Shown here: piece after piece, positions 9,257 through 19,083 of the stretch
How positions within the stretch are numbered: the stretch's first letter is position 1
Layout: each line of letters opens with the position of its first letter
NCBI GenBank assembly: GCA_002425185.1
Contig: DILT01000012.1
Coordinates: forward strand, 1-64,000
Reading direction: 5' to 3'
DNA: 64,000 bases
From: Flammeovirgaceae bacterium UBA5585
GTDB lineage: Bacteria > Bacteroidota > Bacteroidia > Cytophagales > Cyclobacteriaceae
The notes under the pieces: model-generated
Told to the model about the DNA's origin: nothing
Seen by the model: only the letters and a program-made list of their open reading frames with translations
The model's database searches: none
Made by a program: the position numbers and the translations under genes

Positions 9257-10938
9257 CGGATTGAAAATTTTCGTTTACGCCAGTACAGTAAAAGTATACC
9301 ATATAAAATCAATACCACCACCGGCAACACCAGGTTTATTACCTGCCACTTCAGTTTTTCCGTCCGTACCTTCTCCTTATTTAAGGGGCGAATTTTTACT
9401 TCTCTGGCACGTGCTTTAATCAAACCATTCTCATCGGTTAAGTACGCAATTGCATTCAGTAAAAACTCTTCATTGGCAAAGGTGTAGTTCGTGAACGGAT
9501 CGAAACCGAGTTGTTGCGGATTTCCACTGCGCGGATTTATATCGTTGCGGGCCATGTCACCATCGGACACAACAATAATTTTTGATGGCGAGCCTTCGGC
9601 TTTAAAACCCGACTGTGCTGCTCCTTCAGGCAAAAACCTGTTTTTAAAAACAGAAGTAAAACTGCCTTCCAATAAATAGGCCACCGGTAAATTACCGGAG
9701 GAAAAATTTTCGGGCTTTACATTTCTCCGGATTTCATTAATACTTACCGGCACAGGAGCATTGAGCTTTCGCGAAAAAGCGGATGTAAATGCGAGTGGTG
9801 TTTTTGTAATACCCTCCGCTTTTACCGTATCGATAGTACTACCAAACTTTAACATCACGGCATCAAGGTTGCGGGTAATCGGGTGACCGGCATATCGGTT
9901 GATCAACGGAAAAAATGGCCAATCCATAAGTTGCAATTGCGGCTTACCCCCCTGCTCACCAGTAATTACCGGGTACATGCCGGCAGTTCTGTCTTGAATT
10001 AAATCGGCATTGATGCGCACACCATATTTAAAAAGCAGGTCGTCCAGCCGAAGTTCATAGGGAAATGCAAAATAGTCTTCGCGTGAAGCGCTATCCATAG
10101 TGGCCTCCAACTTATCCATTAAAAAGAGTACACGTCCACCGCTCATTATGTACTGATCAAGCTTATACTTATCGAGTTCACTGAACGCTTGTGTAGGTTT
10201 AGCCACAACTAAGGCATCGTAGTCTTTCAATACAGGTTTACGTTGCAGGTTTACTTTGTAGACATCGTACACTTCAAGTAAAGCATTATTTAAACTGGCC
10301 ACCGCCAGGCTGTCCAGTTCGCCATGTCCCTGCAAAAAACCAATGCGTTTTCGATCTGTGTTGGTGAGTTTGTAAATGGCATTGGCGAATTCATATTCCA
10401 ATCCTTCAATGGATTGATTGATTTCTTCTTCCGGGGTTCTTGCTTTGTTGCCCTTCAATACAGTAATGCCAGTCTCCATGCCGCCATAGGACAACACGGC
10501 CCCGGGAAAAATCAATTTTTCAGAAGTCTGCCCATCCTTTCGATCAACTAACCGTGTTGGGGTTACACCCTTGCGTGCAAGTTCTTCCATAAATTCATTC
10601 CTCGCCTGCTGGCTCATGGCCGTTGAAGGATCTACAAATGTAACCTTCACGCTATTGCCGGAATAAATTCTGAATTCATCCAGCACTTCACGCATCGCGT
10701 TTTTCAGTCGCCTGAAGCTGGCGTTCAATTCACCGTCCAGGTAAACTTCAATGTAGACATCATCAACCAGGTTTTCCAGCAAAACTTTGGTTTGTGGTTT
10801 TATGGAAAACCGTTTCTCTTCCGTAAGGTCAATTCTAAAGAAGTGATCTGCACTAACAAGGTTTAAAAGAATAATCAGCACCAGGCCATTGGCCAGTAAA
10901 AGTAGGTCGCCTGCTTTTTTGCCTTTCAGATTTACCAT
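9253..10938 (-). CDS. gldG: Gliding-motility ABC transporter auxiliary subunit GldG
   Basis: 561 residues. One TM helix near the N terminus (residues 12-33), a large ABC_transp_aux region in between, including an AFANAIYKLTNTDRKRIGFLQGHGE-type core where the GldG/IFT52-like domain lies, and a C-terminal TM helix (VINLVLPVVVLILYGILLLYW). The order GldA-GldF-GldG, with a 7-base overlap with gldF, identifies it. GldG with GldF and GldA forms an ABC transporter linked to gliding in Flavobacterium; its cargo is unknown, and it is missing from some gliders. Confidence 0.92.
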   Translation of the reverse strand: MVNLKGKKAGDLLLLANGLVLIILLNLVSADHFFRIDLTEEKRFSIKPQTKVLLENLVDDVYIEVYLDGELNASFRRLKNAMREVLDEFRIYSGNSVKVTFVDPSTAMSQQARNEFMEELARKGVTPTRLVDRKDGQTSEKLIFPGAVLSYGGMETGITVLKGNKARTPEEEINQSIEGLEYEFANAIYKLTNTDRKRIGFLQGHGELDSLAVASLNNALLEVYDVYKVNLQRKPVLKDYDALVVAKPTQAFSELDKYKLDQYIMSGGRVLFLMDKLEATMDSASREDYFAFPYELRLDDLLFKYGVRINADLIQDRTAGMYPVITGEQGGKPQLQLMDWPFFPLINRYAGHPITRNLDAVMLKFGSTIDTVKAEGITKTPLAFTSAFSRKLNAPVPVSINEIRRNVKPENFSSGNLPVAYLLEGSFTSVFKNRFLPEGAAQSGFKAEGSPSKIIVVSDGDMARNDINPRSGNPQQLGFDPFTNYTFANEEFLLNAIAYLTDENGLIKARAREVKIRPLNKEKVRTEKLKWQVINLVLPVVVLILYGILLLYWRKRKFSIR

Positions 10939-11660
10939 GACCGTGAGCCAATAATAAGTTTAGTGAACAGCAAAAAGATAAACGCTACGCTGAAAAAATA
11001 AATCAGATCCCGGCTATCAACTAATCCTTTGCCCATGGATTGATAATGATAAAGAATACCGAGCTGTTTGATTACTAAAGCATTGGAGGCCCAAACATTG
11101 ATGGTGGAGATAGAATCAAAGCCCGTAAAGACAATAAAACATAAAAAGGCAGCAACAATAAACGCTACAATTTGATTGGGCGTAATGGAGGAAGCGAATA
11201 TACCCACCGCGCAAAATACACCACCCAGTAAAATCAACCCGATGTACGATCCGATTACACCCGAAGTATCAACGTTGCCTTGCGGATCGCCCAACAAACG
11301 AATAGAGAAATAATAAATAAGTGTAGGTAAAATCGAAAAGATAACCAGCAGAAAACCCGCCAGGTACTTACCGATGATGATGTCCCAATCGGAAAGCGGA
11401 CGGGTGAGTAATAGCTCCATGGTGCCTGCCCGTTTCTCTTCCGAAAAACTGCGCATGGTAATGGCCGGTATTAAAAAGATGTACACGTAGGGTGCCAGCG
11501 AAAAAAGAGTATCCATATCGGCATAGCCATACTCCAGCACCGAAGTTTCAGGAAACACCCACATAAGCAACCCAATGGCGGTAAGAAACACACCGATCAC
11601 GATGTAGGCGATCAGTGAATTTAAGAAACCATTAAACTCTTTAATAAGTATATGGATCAT
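10932..11660 (-). CDS. gldF: Gliding-motility ABC transporter permease GldF
   Basis: 242-residue ABC-2 type permease with six hydrophobic segments; family-typical sequence FSEEKRAGTMELLLTRPLSDWDIIIGKYLAGFLLV between the second and third. It starts in the ATGA overlap with gldA and overlaps gldG by 7 bases, so the three are one translational unit. It should be the membrane channel energised by GldA. Confidence 0.94.
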   Translation of the reverse strand: MIHILIKEFNGFLNSLIAYIVIGVFLTAIGLLMWVFPETSVLEYGYADMDTLFSLAPYVYIFLIPAITMRSFSEEKRAGTMELLLTRPLSDWDIIIGKYLAGFLLVIFSILPTLIYYFSIRLLGDPQGNVDTSGVIGSYIGLILLGGVFCAVGIFASSITPNQIVAFIVAAFLCFIVFTGFDSISTINVWASNALVIKQLGILYHYQSMGKGLVDSRDLIYFFSVAFIFLLFTKLIIGSRSW

Positions 11661-12583
11661 ACTTCGGCCGGTTTGGTAGTTAACGACCTGAAAATATGCT
11701 CCAGCGAATTTTCCTCCACCTTCAATCCCAGCAACGCAATATTCCGTTGAGCAGCAAACTTGAAAATTTCGGGGCGTATGTCGGTTGAACCGTCTGAAAC
11801 CAACCTTAGTGTTGATGGCGTTACGCTGTCTACCCGTACTACACCATGCACAGCACGTAGATCATCCAGACCGACCGGTTGATCAAACTCAACAAGTACA
11901 ACCGTTGAACTGCCGCCTTTGCCAAGCAGGTTGTTCAATTGGTCGTCCGCTACAAGGCTTCCTTTGTTGATGACAATAACCCGATCGCACAGGGCCTGTA
12001 CTTCCTGCATAATGTGTGTTGAGAAAATAACGGTTTTATCAGCGCTTACATCTTTAATAAGTTTTCTGATTTCTACCAGCTGGTTTGGATCAAGACCGGA
12101 AGTAGGTTCATCTAAAATCAAAACTTTCGGATTATGAATGAGTGCCTGGGCCAGGCCCACCCGCTGGCGATATCCTTTGGAGAGCATTTCAATTTTTTTG
12201 TGTTGCTCCTGCTCAAGGCCGCAACGTTCCACCATCTCACCTACCTGTTGCTTCAAATTTTTTCCGCGCAAGCCGTAAAGGCTACCGATAAAACGGAGGT
12301 ATTCGTGTACGTACATATCCAGGTAAAGCGGATTATGTTCAGGCAGGTAGCCAATAACCTGTTTGACCTGCATGGGGTACTCCGTTACATCCCAACCTCC
12401 TACTGTAACCTTACCAGCGGATGGCGGCAGGTAGGTGGTGGCAATTTTCATGGTGGTGGATTTACCGGCTCCGTTAGGCCCCAAAAAACCTACGATCTCG
12501 CCCTCGCCAACCTCAAATGAAATATTATCAACAGCCCTTTGCTGTCCATAAAGTTTAGTAAGGTGTTGAACGCTTAGCGACAT
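11657..12583 (-). CDS. gldA: Gliding-motility ABC transporter ATP-binding subunit GldA
   Basis: 308 residues. Walker A GPNGAGKST (about 34-42), Q-loop GYLPEHNPLY, ABC signature LSKGYRQRVGLAQAL (about 133-147), Walker B KVLILDEPTSGLDP and the switch histidine in VIFSTHIMQEV. A C-terminal extension follows the ATPase core, as in GldA. It is the first gene of the gldA-gldF-gldG-DUF4340 operon; a divergent promoter region of about 170 bp separates it from the next gene. Confidence 0.95.
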   Translation of the reverse strand: MSLSVQHLTKLYGQQRAVDNISFEVGEGEIVGFLGPNGAGKSTTMKIATTYLPPSAGKVTVGGWDVTEYPMQVKQVIGYLPEHNPLYLDMYVHEYLRFIGSLYGLRGKNLKQQVGEMVERCGLEQEQHKKIEMLSKGYRQRVGLAQALIHNPKVLILDEPTSGLDPNQLVEIRKLIKDVSADKTVIFSTHIMQEVQALCDRVIVINKGSLVADDQLNNLLGKGGSSTVVLVEFDQPVGLDDLRAVHGVVRVDSVTPSTLRLVSDGSTDIRPEIFKFAAQRNIALLGLKVEENSLEHIFRSLTTKPAEV

Positions 12584-12756
12584 AGTTCAAGTAAGGGGCA
12601 AAACTAAAAAAATTAAGCATGGGAACTAAAGCCGTTTCGGCTCTCAGCAGGTTACGCATTCGGAACGGATAGCATCAACGTTTAATCCTGGTTATCGGCA
12701 TACAAATTGCCTCAAACCGGAAATAGTAATAATATTGAAGGCTTAAATTGAAGGTT

Positions 12757-14193
12757 ATGCGGATTCAGATGTTTTTCTTTCTGATTATGGTGGGGTACAG
12801 TTCGCTCATGGCGCAAACCAGGCCCGGCTACGAACTGCGTTTTAAAATAACAGGCCTAAAAGACACCACCGTATATTTAGGTTACTATTATGCCGAAAGC
12901 ACCTACGTTCGTGATACTGCCCGTGTAAACAGCAAGGGTGAATTTGTTTTTGATAATAAACAAGCCTTACCGCAGGGTATCTATTTTGTCGTACTTGATA
13001 AAAATCGTCTTTTTGATTTTGCTATTGGAAGCAATCAGCATTTTGCCATGGAAACCAATACCACCGATTACATTAAGAACATGGTGGTAAAAAATGACAC
13101 TGACAATAAACTCTTCTTTGAAAACATGCACTTCAATCTGGAGCGCAACAAAGAAGCCGAGCCCTTTATTAAAGTACTTCAGGATACTACCCTGAAAGAC
13201 GAAACCAAAAAGAAAGAAGCGCGCGATGGCTTCAGTAAAATTAACGATAAAGTCACTGCCTATCAGAATGAACTGATTGCCGCCCACCCTAAAACCATGA
13301 CGGCACGTTTACTGAAAAGTACCAAGCGCATTGATATACCCGAACCTCCAAAACGTGCAGATGGTTCTATTGATTCTACTTTCCAACTGCGCTATTACCG
13401 CAAACATTTCTTCGACAATTTTGATATCAGCGATGATGCCCTTATTCGTTTACCGCAACCCATCTACAGCCAGAAAATAAACGAATACCTCGACAAGCTT
13501 TATGCGCCACAGGTGGATACCCTGAAAAAGGCCATTGAGCCGCTTATTGCCCGCGTAAAATCCAACCAGGAAACCTACAAGTACCTGGTGTGGACCCTCA
13601 TGCTTAAATACCAGGCTCCGGAATTTATGGGGCTTGATGAAATGTACGTTTACCTGTTTGACAAATACTTTGCCACCGGTGAAATGGACTTTTGGGTAAA
13701 CGACCGGTTAAAGAAAAATTTAAAAGACCATGCCGACAGGCTGCGCAAGAGCCTGATTGGTATTACGGCACCTAACCTGATCATGCAGGATGCCGCCCTA
13801 CAACCCCGAACGCTGCATAACATCAAAAACAAATACACTATTATTTATTTCTTCGATCCAGACTGTGGACATTGTAAAACTGAGACGCCTAAGTTGGTAG
13901 ATTTTTATACCAGGAACAAAGCGAAATTCGATGTTGAGGTGTTTGCTGTGAGTGCTGATACCTCCATGCAAAAAATGCGCGATTACATTAAAACCATGAA
14001 CATGAAATGGATTACGGTTAATGGCCCGCGCACGTACGTTGGCTCATACCACGACTTGTATGATGCCATGACCACGCCCACGATTTACATTTTAGATGAA
14101 AAGAAAAAGATCATCGGCAAGAAACTTCCGGTAGACCGACTGGAGGATTTCTTTACGAATTATGAAAAATTCAAAAAGAAACTGGGAACATAA
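12757..14193 (+). CDS. Thioredoxin-fold protein with DUF4369-like N-terminal and DUF5106-like middle region
   Basis: About 478 residues, secreted (signal peptide MFFFLIMVGYSSLMAQ). A beta-rich N-terminal part at about 20-110 (YELRFKITGLKDTTVYLGYYY, typical of DUF4369) is followed by a helical middle and a C-terminal TlpA/thioredoxin-like domain with the redox motif CGHC in FFDPDCGHCKTETPKLVDFY, then a cis-proline segment TTPTIYILDEKKK. Probably a periplasmic disulfide reductase or oxidase. The first in-frame ATG is at 12757; a TTG at 12748, with GAAGG 7 bases upstream, is the alternative start. Confidence 0.85.
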   Translation: MRIQMFFFLIMVGYSSLMAQTRPGYELRFKITGLKDTTVYLGYYYAESTYVRDTARVNSKGEFVFDNKQALPQGIYFVVLDKNRLFDFAIGSNQHFAMETNTTDYIKNMVVKNDTDNKLFFENMHFNLERNKEAEPFIKVLQDTTLKDETKKKEARDGFSKINDKVTAYQNELIAAHPKTMTARLLKSTKRIDIPEPPKRADGSIDSTFQLRYYRKHFFDNFDISDDALIRLPQPIYSQKINEYLDKLYAPQVDTLKKAIEPLIARVKSNQETYKYLVWTLMLKYQAPEFMGLDEMYVYLFDKYFATGEMDFWVNDRLKKNLKDHADRLRKSLIGITAPNLIMQDAALQPRTLHNIKNKYTIIYFFDPDCGHCKTETPKLVDFYTRNKAKFDVEVFAVSADTSMQKMRDYIKTMNMKWITVNGPRTYVGSYHDLYDAMTTPTIYILDEKKKIIGKKLPVDRLEDFFTNYEKFKKKLGT

Positions 14194-14308
14194 ACAGGCA
14201 AATCGACCCAGTAATCAGCCTTTTGTAACATTTTAAGGTTTTTTAACGTCCTAGATGCAACTATTCGGGGTTGAACCAGTATCTATAACCATAAACAAGG
14301 ACGAAATC

Positions 14309-14776
14309 ATGACATTCTTCAACAAACTTCTCGGCAAAAGCCCTAAAAAGGAAATTAAAGCGCGTTGTCCGATAACGAAAGAATCCATTGAAAACGGATT
14401 TGGGTATATGCTCACCACCTCACAAATAGTGGCCTCAAAAAAATACTGGGATATGGTAATGACCGAACCCGAAACCCTATCGTACACCATTTCTCATTTC
14501 AGCAATCAACCCAACGGCACGCAAATGCGTAACCTTATTTTTGAAAAATACAGTTCCATTGAAAAACCCTGGATCATTTCGGATTCCTGCATTAACCTGT
14601 TTGATGTGGATAAAGGCGAAGCCCGCCAACGTGCCAAACAGTGGTGGGAAAATGAGGGAAACTTTGTGCCTCAGGAAGCCGGATCAGCTGTAGAAAAATT
14701 AGAACCAAAAGTATTTCAAACGTTCAAAGACTATGCCGTGCTGGAAGCAGGCCGCAACCGTGTGCCTGTTTTGTAA
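14309..14776 (+). CDS. Conserved small cytoplasmic protein, function unknown
   Basis: 155 residues from the ATG at 14309, which is preceded by AAGGA; an earlier ATG at 14255 would add 18 residues. No signal peptide or TM helix. The sequence has RCPITKESIENGFGYMLTTSQIVASKKYWD, with a Cys-Pro-Ile-Thr element like a small zinc or domain boundary motif, and a charged C terminus with WW (KQWWENEG). I do not recognise it. It is monocistronic and followed by a strong terminator. Confidence 0.65.
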   Translation: MTFFNKLLGKSPKKEIKARCPITKESIENGFGYMLTTSQIVASKKYWDMVMTEPETLSYTISHFSNQPNGTQMRNLIFEKYSSIEKPWIISDSCINLFDVDKGEARQRAKQWWENEGNFVPQEAGSAVEKLEPKVFQTFKDYAVLEAGRNRVPVL

Positions 14777-14827
14777 GACCGGCTAAAGCAAGACAGACCT
14801 TTATAGGTTTAGGTTATAGATGGAAAG

Positions 14828-14850
14828 ACCCTGCTACGGCAGGGTTTTTC
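14828..14850 (+). terminator. Rho-independent terminator, between convergent genes
   Basis: Stem ACCCTGC/GCAGGGT (14828-14834 and 14839-14845) with a 4-base loop TACG, followed by TTTTC. It lies between the stop of the 155-residue gene and the stop of the convergent polyprenyl synthetase. Confidence 0.85.
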
Positions 14851-14854
14851 ATTT

Positions 14855-15829
14855 TTACTTGGTGCGATCAATCGTGAACTGCACTAATTGAATCAAGGAT
14901 TTTTTATACTCCGATTCAGGCAAACCAGTAAGCAACTGAAGGGCCTCGTGGTGATACGTGTTCATAACCGCTTTGGCATATTCAATGCCACCCGATTGTT
15001 TTACAAAAGAAATCACCTCACTTACTTTTTTAGGTTTCTCGCTTTCGTTTCTTATTATTCCAATAATTTTTCGTTTCTCCAGCCAAGTTGCCTGAGCGAG
15101 CGCATAGATCAGCGGAAGGGTCATCTTCTTCTCCTTAATATCTATTCCCAGGGGTTTTCCGATTTCATCTTCACCGTAGTCAAACAGATCATCTTTAATC
15201 TGAAAAGCCATACCTATCTTTTCGCCAAATGTGCGCAGGGTACGAACTACCTCTTCCGATGCACCCGATGAGCTTGCGCCTACTGCACAACATGAGGCTA
15301 TTAGTGATGCTGTTTTCTGACGAATAATCTGAAAATAAACCTCCTCATTGATATCAAGTCTGCGTGCCTTCTCTATTTGAAGCAACTCACCTTCACTCAT
15401 TTCCCGAACCGCATTCGAAACAATGTTAAGCAGGTGGTAGTCTTTATTTTCCACAGAAAGTAACAGGCCTTTGGAAAGCAGGAAATCGCCAACTAATACC
15501 GCCACCTTATTTTTCCACAATGCATTAATGGAAAAGAACCCTCTCCGGTAGTTGGCATCATCCACTACATCGTCATGTACCAGGGTAGCGGTGTGCAGTA
15601 ATTCAATCAGGGCGGCTCCCCGATAGGTAGCTTCATTAATTGCCCCGCAAGTACCCGCACTTAAAAACACAAACATGGGGCGCATTTGCTTGCCCTTGCG
15701 CTTCACAATATAATTCATGATCCGGTCAAGCAGCATCACGCGGGTTTTCATAGAGTCCCTGAACTTCTGCTCAAACTCATTCATCTCCCGGGCAATGGGA
15801 GCCTTAATATCTTCAAGGCGTAACGACAT
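14855..15829 (-). CDS. Polyprenyl (all-trans) diphosphate synthase
   Basis: About 324 residues; start set at the ATG at 15829 giving MSLRLEDIKAPIAREMNEFE, since an ATG at 15865 adds an implausible 12-residue stretch. It carries both aspartate-rich motifs of trans-prenyltransferases, HDDVVDD (first) and KDDLFDY (second), plus the GKQMRP segment for substrate binding. It should lengthen farnesyl or geranylgeranyl diphosphate to the side chain of menaquinone or undecaprenyl-type lipids; chain length cannot be read reliably. Confidence 0.93.
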   Translation of the reverse strand: MSLRLEDIKAPIAREMNEFEQKFRDSMKTRVMLLDRIMNYIVKRKGKQMRPMFVFLSAGTCGAINEATYRGAALIELLHTATLVHDDVVDDANYRRGFFSINALWKNKVAVLVGDFLLSKGLLLSVENKDYHLLNIVSNAVREMSEGELLQIEKARRLDINEEVYFQIIRQKTASLIASCCAVGASSSGASEEVVRTLRTFGEKIGMAFQIKDDLFDYGEDEIGKPLGIDIKEKKMTLPLIYALAQATWLEKRKIIGIIRNESEKPKKVSEVISFVKQSGGIEYAKAVMNTYHHEALQLLTGLPESEYKKSLIQLVQFTIDRTK

Positions 15830-15955
15830 GCGGCACAATATTACAATCCCGGCTACCGCTTTCAAAATGGATAATTCAAAGAGGGATTATGGTTAAATCA
15901 ACCCATCCTTCTATCTTGGAGGTTGCTTATGCAAAAAACAAAAACTTGATTTTGT

Positions 15956-16975
15956 ATGAATGTATCAGGTACTGATCAGCCAAATTCTGCAAGACCTAAC
16001 CGGGTCATACTGGAACTCATCGGGTATGACCGTGAGCATTATGAAAAAGCCGATAATCTTACCATCGATGAGATTATACAACGCATCAATCCTAACCGGG
16101 TAAACTGGATAAATGTAGATGGTCTGTACGACAGTTCCATCATTGAAAGAATTCAATCCCATTTTAACTTTCATTCCCTGCTGATTGAAGATGTGATACA
16201 AGATCAGCGGCCCAAAGTTGAGGAGTATGACGACTACCTGTTTTTTACCTTAAAAATGCTGTACAGCATTAACGGTGGTGAAATTGAGTATGAACAAATC
16301 AGCTTTGTATTGGGCAGCCATTACCTGATTTGCTTCCAGGAAAAAGAAGGGGATTTATTTGATCATTTCCGCGACCGCATACGGTTGGATCAGGGACGGG
16401 TTCGTAAAAAGAAAGCCGATTACTTGCTGTACCGGCTCATCGATATCATTGTTGATAACTACTATAATGTACTGGACGCCATTGGTGAACAGATTGAAGA
16501 AATTGAAGAAAGCCTTCACAAAGAACATTCGGAGCATACCTTTCAGCGCATACAAAACCTGAAGAAAGAGTTGATTTACCTGCGCAAGGCTGTTTATCCA
16601 TTACGCGATGCGCTGTCCACCTTGTTGAAGGAAAAGAATGAACTTATTGAGGAAGAGAACGAGCGTTTTTTTGATGACATCTACGATCATGTTGTACACT
16701 TGCTCGATTCACTGGATACGTACAAAGATCTTACCTCAAGCTTGATGGATATTCACATCAACACACAAAACAACCAACTGAACAAAGTCATTAAAGTACT
16801 GACCATTATTTCTACCATATTCATTCCGCTCACCTTTATCGTGGGTGTTTACGGAATGAACTTTAAGTACATGCCCGAAATTGATTGGGAATACGGCTAC
16901 CCGTTTACCTGGCTCATTATGATTTTAATGACCCTGGGCATGCTTGGCTATTTCCGCTTTAAAAAATGGTTTTAA
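15956..16975 (+). CDS. corA: CorA family magnesium/cobalt transporter
   Basis: 339 residues. A long cytoplasmic N-terminal domain with the helical stalk ends in two TM helices; the GMN selectivity motif is at residues about 300-302 (GVYGMNFKYMPEIDW), and the C terminus is short and basic. It is a homopentameric channel for Mg2+ (also Co2+ and Ni2+). It precedes the two CaCA antiporters by 32 bp, suggesting a cation-homeostasis cluster. Confidence 0.93.
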   Translation: MNVSGTDQPNSARPNRVILELIGYDREHYEKADNLTIDEIIQRINPNRVNWINVDGLYDSSIIERIQSHFNFHSLLIEDVIQDQRPKVEEYDDYLFFTLKMLYSINGGEIEYEQISFVLGSHYLICFQEKEGDLFDHFRDRIRLDQGRVRKKKADYLLYRLIDIIVDNYYNVLDAIGEQIEEIEESLHKEHSEHTFQRIQNLKKELIYLRKAVYPLRDALSTLLKEKNELIEEENERFFDDIYDHVVHLLDSLDTYKDLTSSLMDIHINTQNNQLNKVIKVLTIISTIFIPLTFIVGVYGMNFKYMPEIDWEYGYPFTWLIMILMTLGMLGYFRFKKWF

Positions 16976-17007
16976 CTAAAACACATTAGGCGTACAAAAA
17001 ACAGGTT

Positions 17008-17997
17008 ATGTTTCTCTATGCACTTTTACTTGTAGGCGGTTTTGTAATTCTAATAAAGGGTGCAGATTTCCTGGTGGCTGGCGCATCATCACTGGCAAAA
17101 CGTTTTAACGTCTCCACGTTGATCATCGGCTTAACCGTTGTATCGTTTGGCACCTCTGCCCCGGAAATGACGGTTAACATAATCAATTCTATTGCCGGTC
17201 GTAACGAAGCCATCTTCGGAAATATTATTGGCAGCAATATGTTTAACCTGTTGTTTATTCTTGGCATTACAGGAATCATTTACCCGCTGGTGGTCCAAAA
17301 ATCCTCCGTGAAATATGAAGTGCCCTTCTCATTGATTGGCATTGTATTGCTTTGGGTACTGGTTAATGACCAGCTTATAAAAGGATCAGAGACTGACATG
17401 CTCAGTCGAACGGACGCCCTTATTCTCTTCGCTGGCTTTTTAGCATTCCTTCTTTACATCTATCGCTCTTTAAAAACAAAAACAGCCGAAGAGGGTGACC
17501 CCATACGGGAATATAGCATACCGGTTTCAGTGGCAATGATTGTTGGCGGTGTTGGCATGCTGATAGGCGGAGGCTACCTGGTTACCGAAAATGCAGTAGG
17601 TATTGCCAAACTATTTGGGCTTAGTGAAAAGCTTATCGGGCTTACAATATTGGCCGTAGGTACTTCATTACCTGAATTAGCCACCACCGCGGTGGCCGCC
17701 TTTAAAAAGCAAACTGACATTGCCATTGGCAACATTATCGGCTCCAATATTTTTAACATCTTTTTGATACTGGGTGTAAATGGTATGATCAAACCCATTG
17801 AGTACCCCGATCATAATCACGGAACCCATGTGGAGCAAGCTGTATTAAACACCGATCTCTACGTGCTTGCAATCGGAACACTTGCCTTGCTTATCTCCAT
17901 GTTTACGTTGAGTCGTAACAAAATCGACCGGTGGGAAGCCCTCGGATTTCTAATACTTTACCTGGCCTATACCTATTACCTTATCGATAGAAACTAA
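17008..17997 (+). CDS. Calcium/sodium antiporter, CaCA family (YrbG-like), copy 1
   Basis: 329 residues, about ten TM helices in two inverted halves. Both alpha repeats are visible: VVSFGTSAPEMTVNIINSI with GNIIGSNMFNL in the first half, and AVGTSLPELATTAVAAF with GNIIGSNIFNI in the second; the two glutamates bind cation. It should exchange Ca2+ or K+ for Na+. It is followed by a second copy 68 bp downstream, 18066-19031. Confidence 0.93.
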   Translation: MFLYALLLVGGFVILIKGADFLVAGASSLAKRFNVSTLIIGLTVVSFGTSAPEMTVNIINSIAGRNEAIFGNIIGSNMFNLLFILGITGIIYPLVVQKSSVKYEVPFSLIGIVLLWVLVNDQLIKGSETDMLSRTDALILFAGFLAFLLYIYRSLKTKTAEEGDPIREYSIPVSVAMIVGGVGMLIGGGYLVTENAVGIAKLFGLSEKLIGLTILAVGTSLPELATTAVAAFKKQTDIAIGNIIGSNIFNIFLILGVNGMIKPIEYPDHNHGTHVEQAVLNTDLYVLAIGTLALLISMFTLSRNKIDRWEALGFLILYLAYTYYLIDRN

Positions 17998-18065
17998 ATT
18001 ATTGCTGCCCTTGCGTAATCGGCATTAATTCTTCTATTTTTAAAGAATTAAGTTGTCTGTAGCCT

Positions 18066-19031
18066 ATGGTTCTAGCTGTTTTTCTGTTACTCGTTGGATT
18101 CGTGATCCTGATAAAGGGTGCAGACTTTTTAGTAGATGGCGCAGCCTCAGCAGCTAAGAAATTCAACATTTCCAACCTGGCCATTGGCCTTACGGTTGTT
18201 GCCTTTGGCACATCTATGCCCGAAATGGTGGTTAATGTGGTCTCCGCCATCAGTGGAAAAAGTGATGCCGCCTTCGGCAATGTTATCGGCAGCAACAACT
18301 TTAACCTGCTTTTAATACTGGGCGTTGCCGGAGCCATATATCCATTGGTAGTTCAGCGTAAAACAGTGAAATACGAAGTTCCGCTCTCTTTAATTGCCGT
18401 TCTTGTTCTTTATATATTGGTGAATGATGGTCGTTTTGGCGGCAAGGAAACTAATTCACTAAGCCGGATCGATGCAGGAATTTTACTGCTGCTCTTCGCA
18501 GTATTTCTATTTTACATTTACCGCACCATGAAGAGTACGATTGATGATGAAGTAGGTACAACCATAAAAATTTACAGCAACTGGAAATCCGCAGGGTTGT
18601 TTGCCCTTGGATTAATCATGCTTGTTGGCGGTGCCAAACTGGTTGTTGTTAAGGCTGTTGAAATTGCTCACTATTTTGGCTTAAGCGAAAAACTTATTGG
18701 CTTAACGGTTTTGGCAGCAGGCACTTCACTGCCCGAACTGGCCACATCAGCGGTGGCTGCTTTCAGAAGAAATACTGATATCGCTATCGGTAATGTTATC
18801 GGCTCAAACATTTTTAATATCTGTCTCGTACTGGGTGTTTCTGCTTCCATCTCCCCCATTCCTTTCAATGTTGAAATGAATTTCGATTTGTATGTTTTGG
18901 CTGTAGCTACCGTATTGCTGATGATTTTTATGTTTACGTTAAATACCCGTAAGCTCGATCGCTGGGAGGCCATCATTTTACTGGTGGGTTATTTAACGTA
19001 TACGGTATACCTTATTGATCTGGAGAAATAA
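18066..19031 (+). CDS. Calcium/sodium antiporter, CaCA family, copy 2
   Basis: 321 residues, similar in layout and motif to the upstream neighbour: GTSMPEMVVNVVSAI with GNVIGSNNFN, and AAGTSLPELATSAVAAF with GNVIGSNIFN. One alpha-1 motif position differs (GSNNFN instead of GSNMFN), so the pair may have split in selectivity or in partner. The tandem order suggests a local gene duplication that has diverged substantially. Confidence 0.93.
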   Translation: MVLAVFLLLVGFVILIKGADFLVDGAASAAKKFNISNLAIGLTVVAFGTSMPEMVVNVVSAISGKSDAAFGNVIGSNNFNLLLILGVAGAIYPLVVQRKTVKYEVPLSLIAVLVLYILVNDGRFGGKETNSLSRIDAGILLLLFAVFLFYIYRTMKSTIDDEVGTTIKIYSNWKSAGLFALGLIMLVGGAKLVVVKAVEIAHYFGLSEKLIGLTVLAAGTSLPELATSAVAAFRRNTDIAIGNVIGSNIFNICLVLGVSASISPIPFNVEMNFDLYVLAVATVLLMIFMFTLNTRKLDRWEAIILLVGYLTYTVYLIDLEK

Positions 19032-19032
19032 A

Positions 19033-19057
19033 AAGACCGCCTGTTCTAAGCGGTCTT
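19033..19057 (+). terminator. Rho-independent, possibly bidirectional terminator
   Basis: Perfect stem AAGACCGC/GCGGTCTT (19033-19040, 19050-19057) with a 9-base loop, between the stop of the antiporter and the stop of the convergent lipoprotein gene. An A tract precedes the stem and TCT follows it. Confidence 0.75.
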
Positions 19058-19083
19058 CTATTGAAGAAAAACTAATTGACCTT

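Noticed and set aside
12134..12520. ORF of 128 codons on the plus strand
   Set aside because: Antisense to gldA; coding is clearly on the other strand with Walker motifs.
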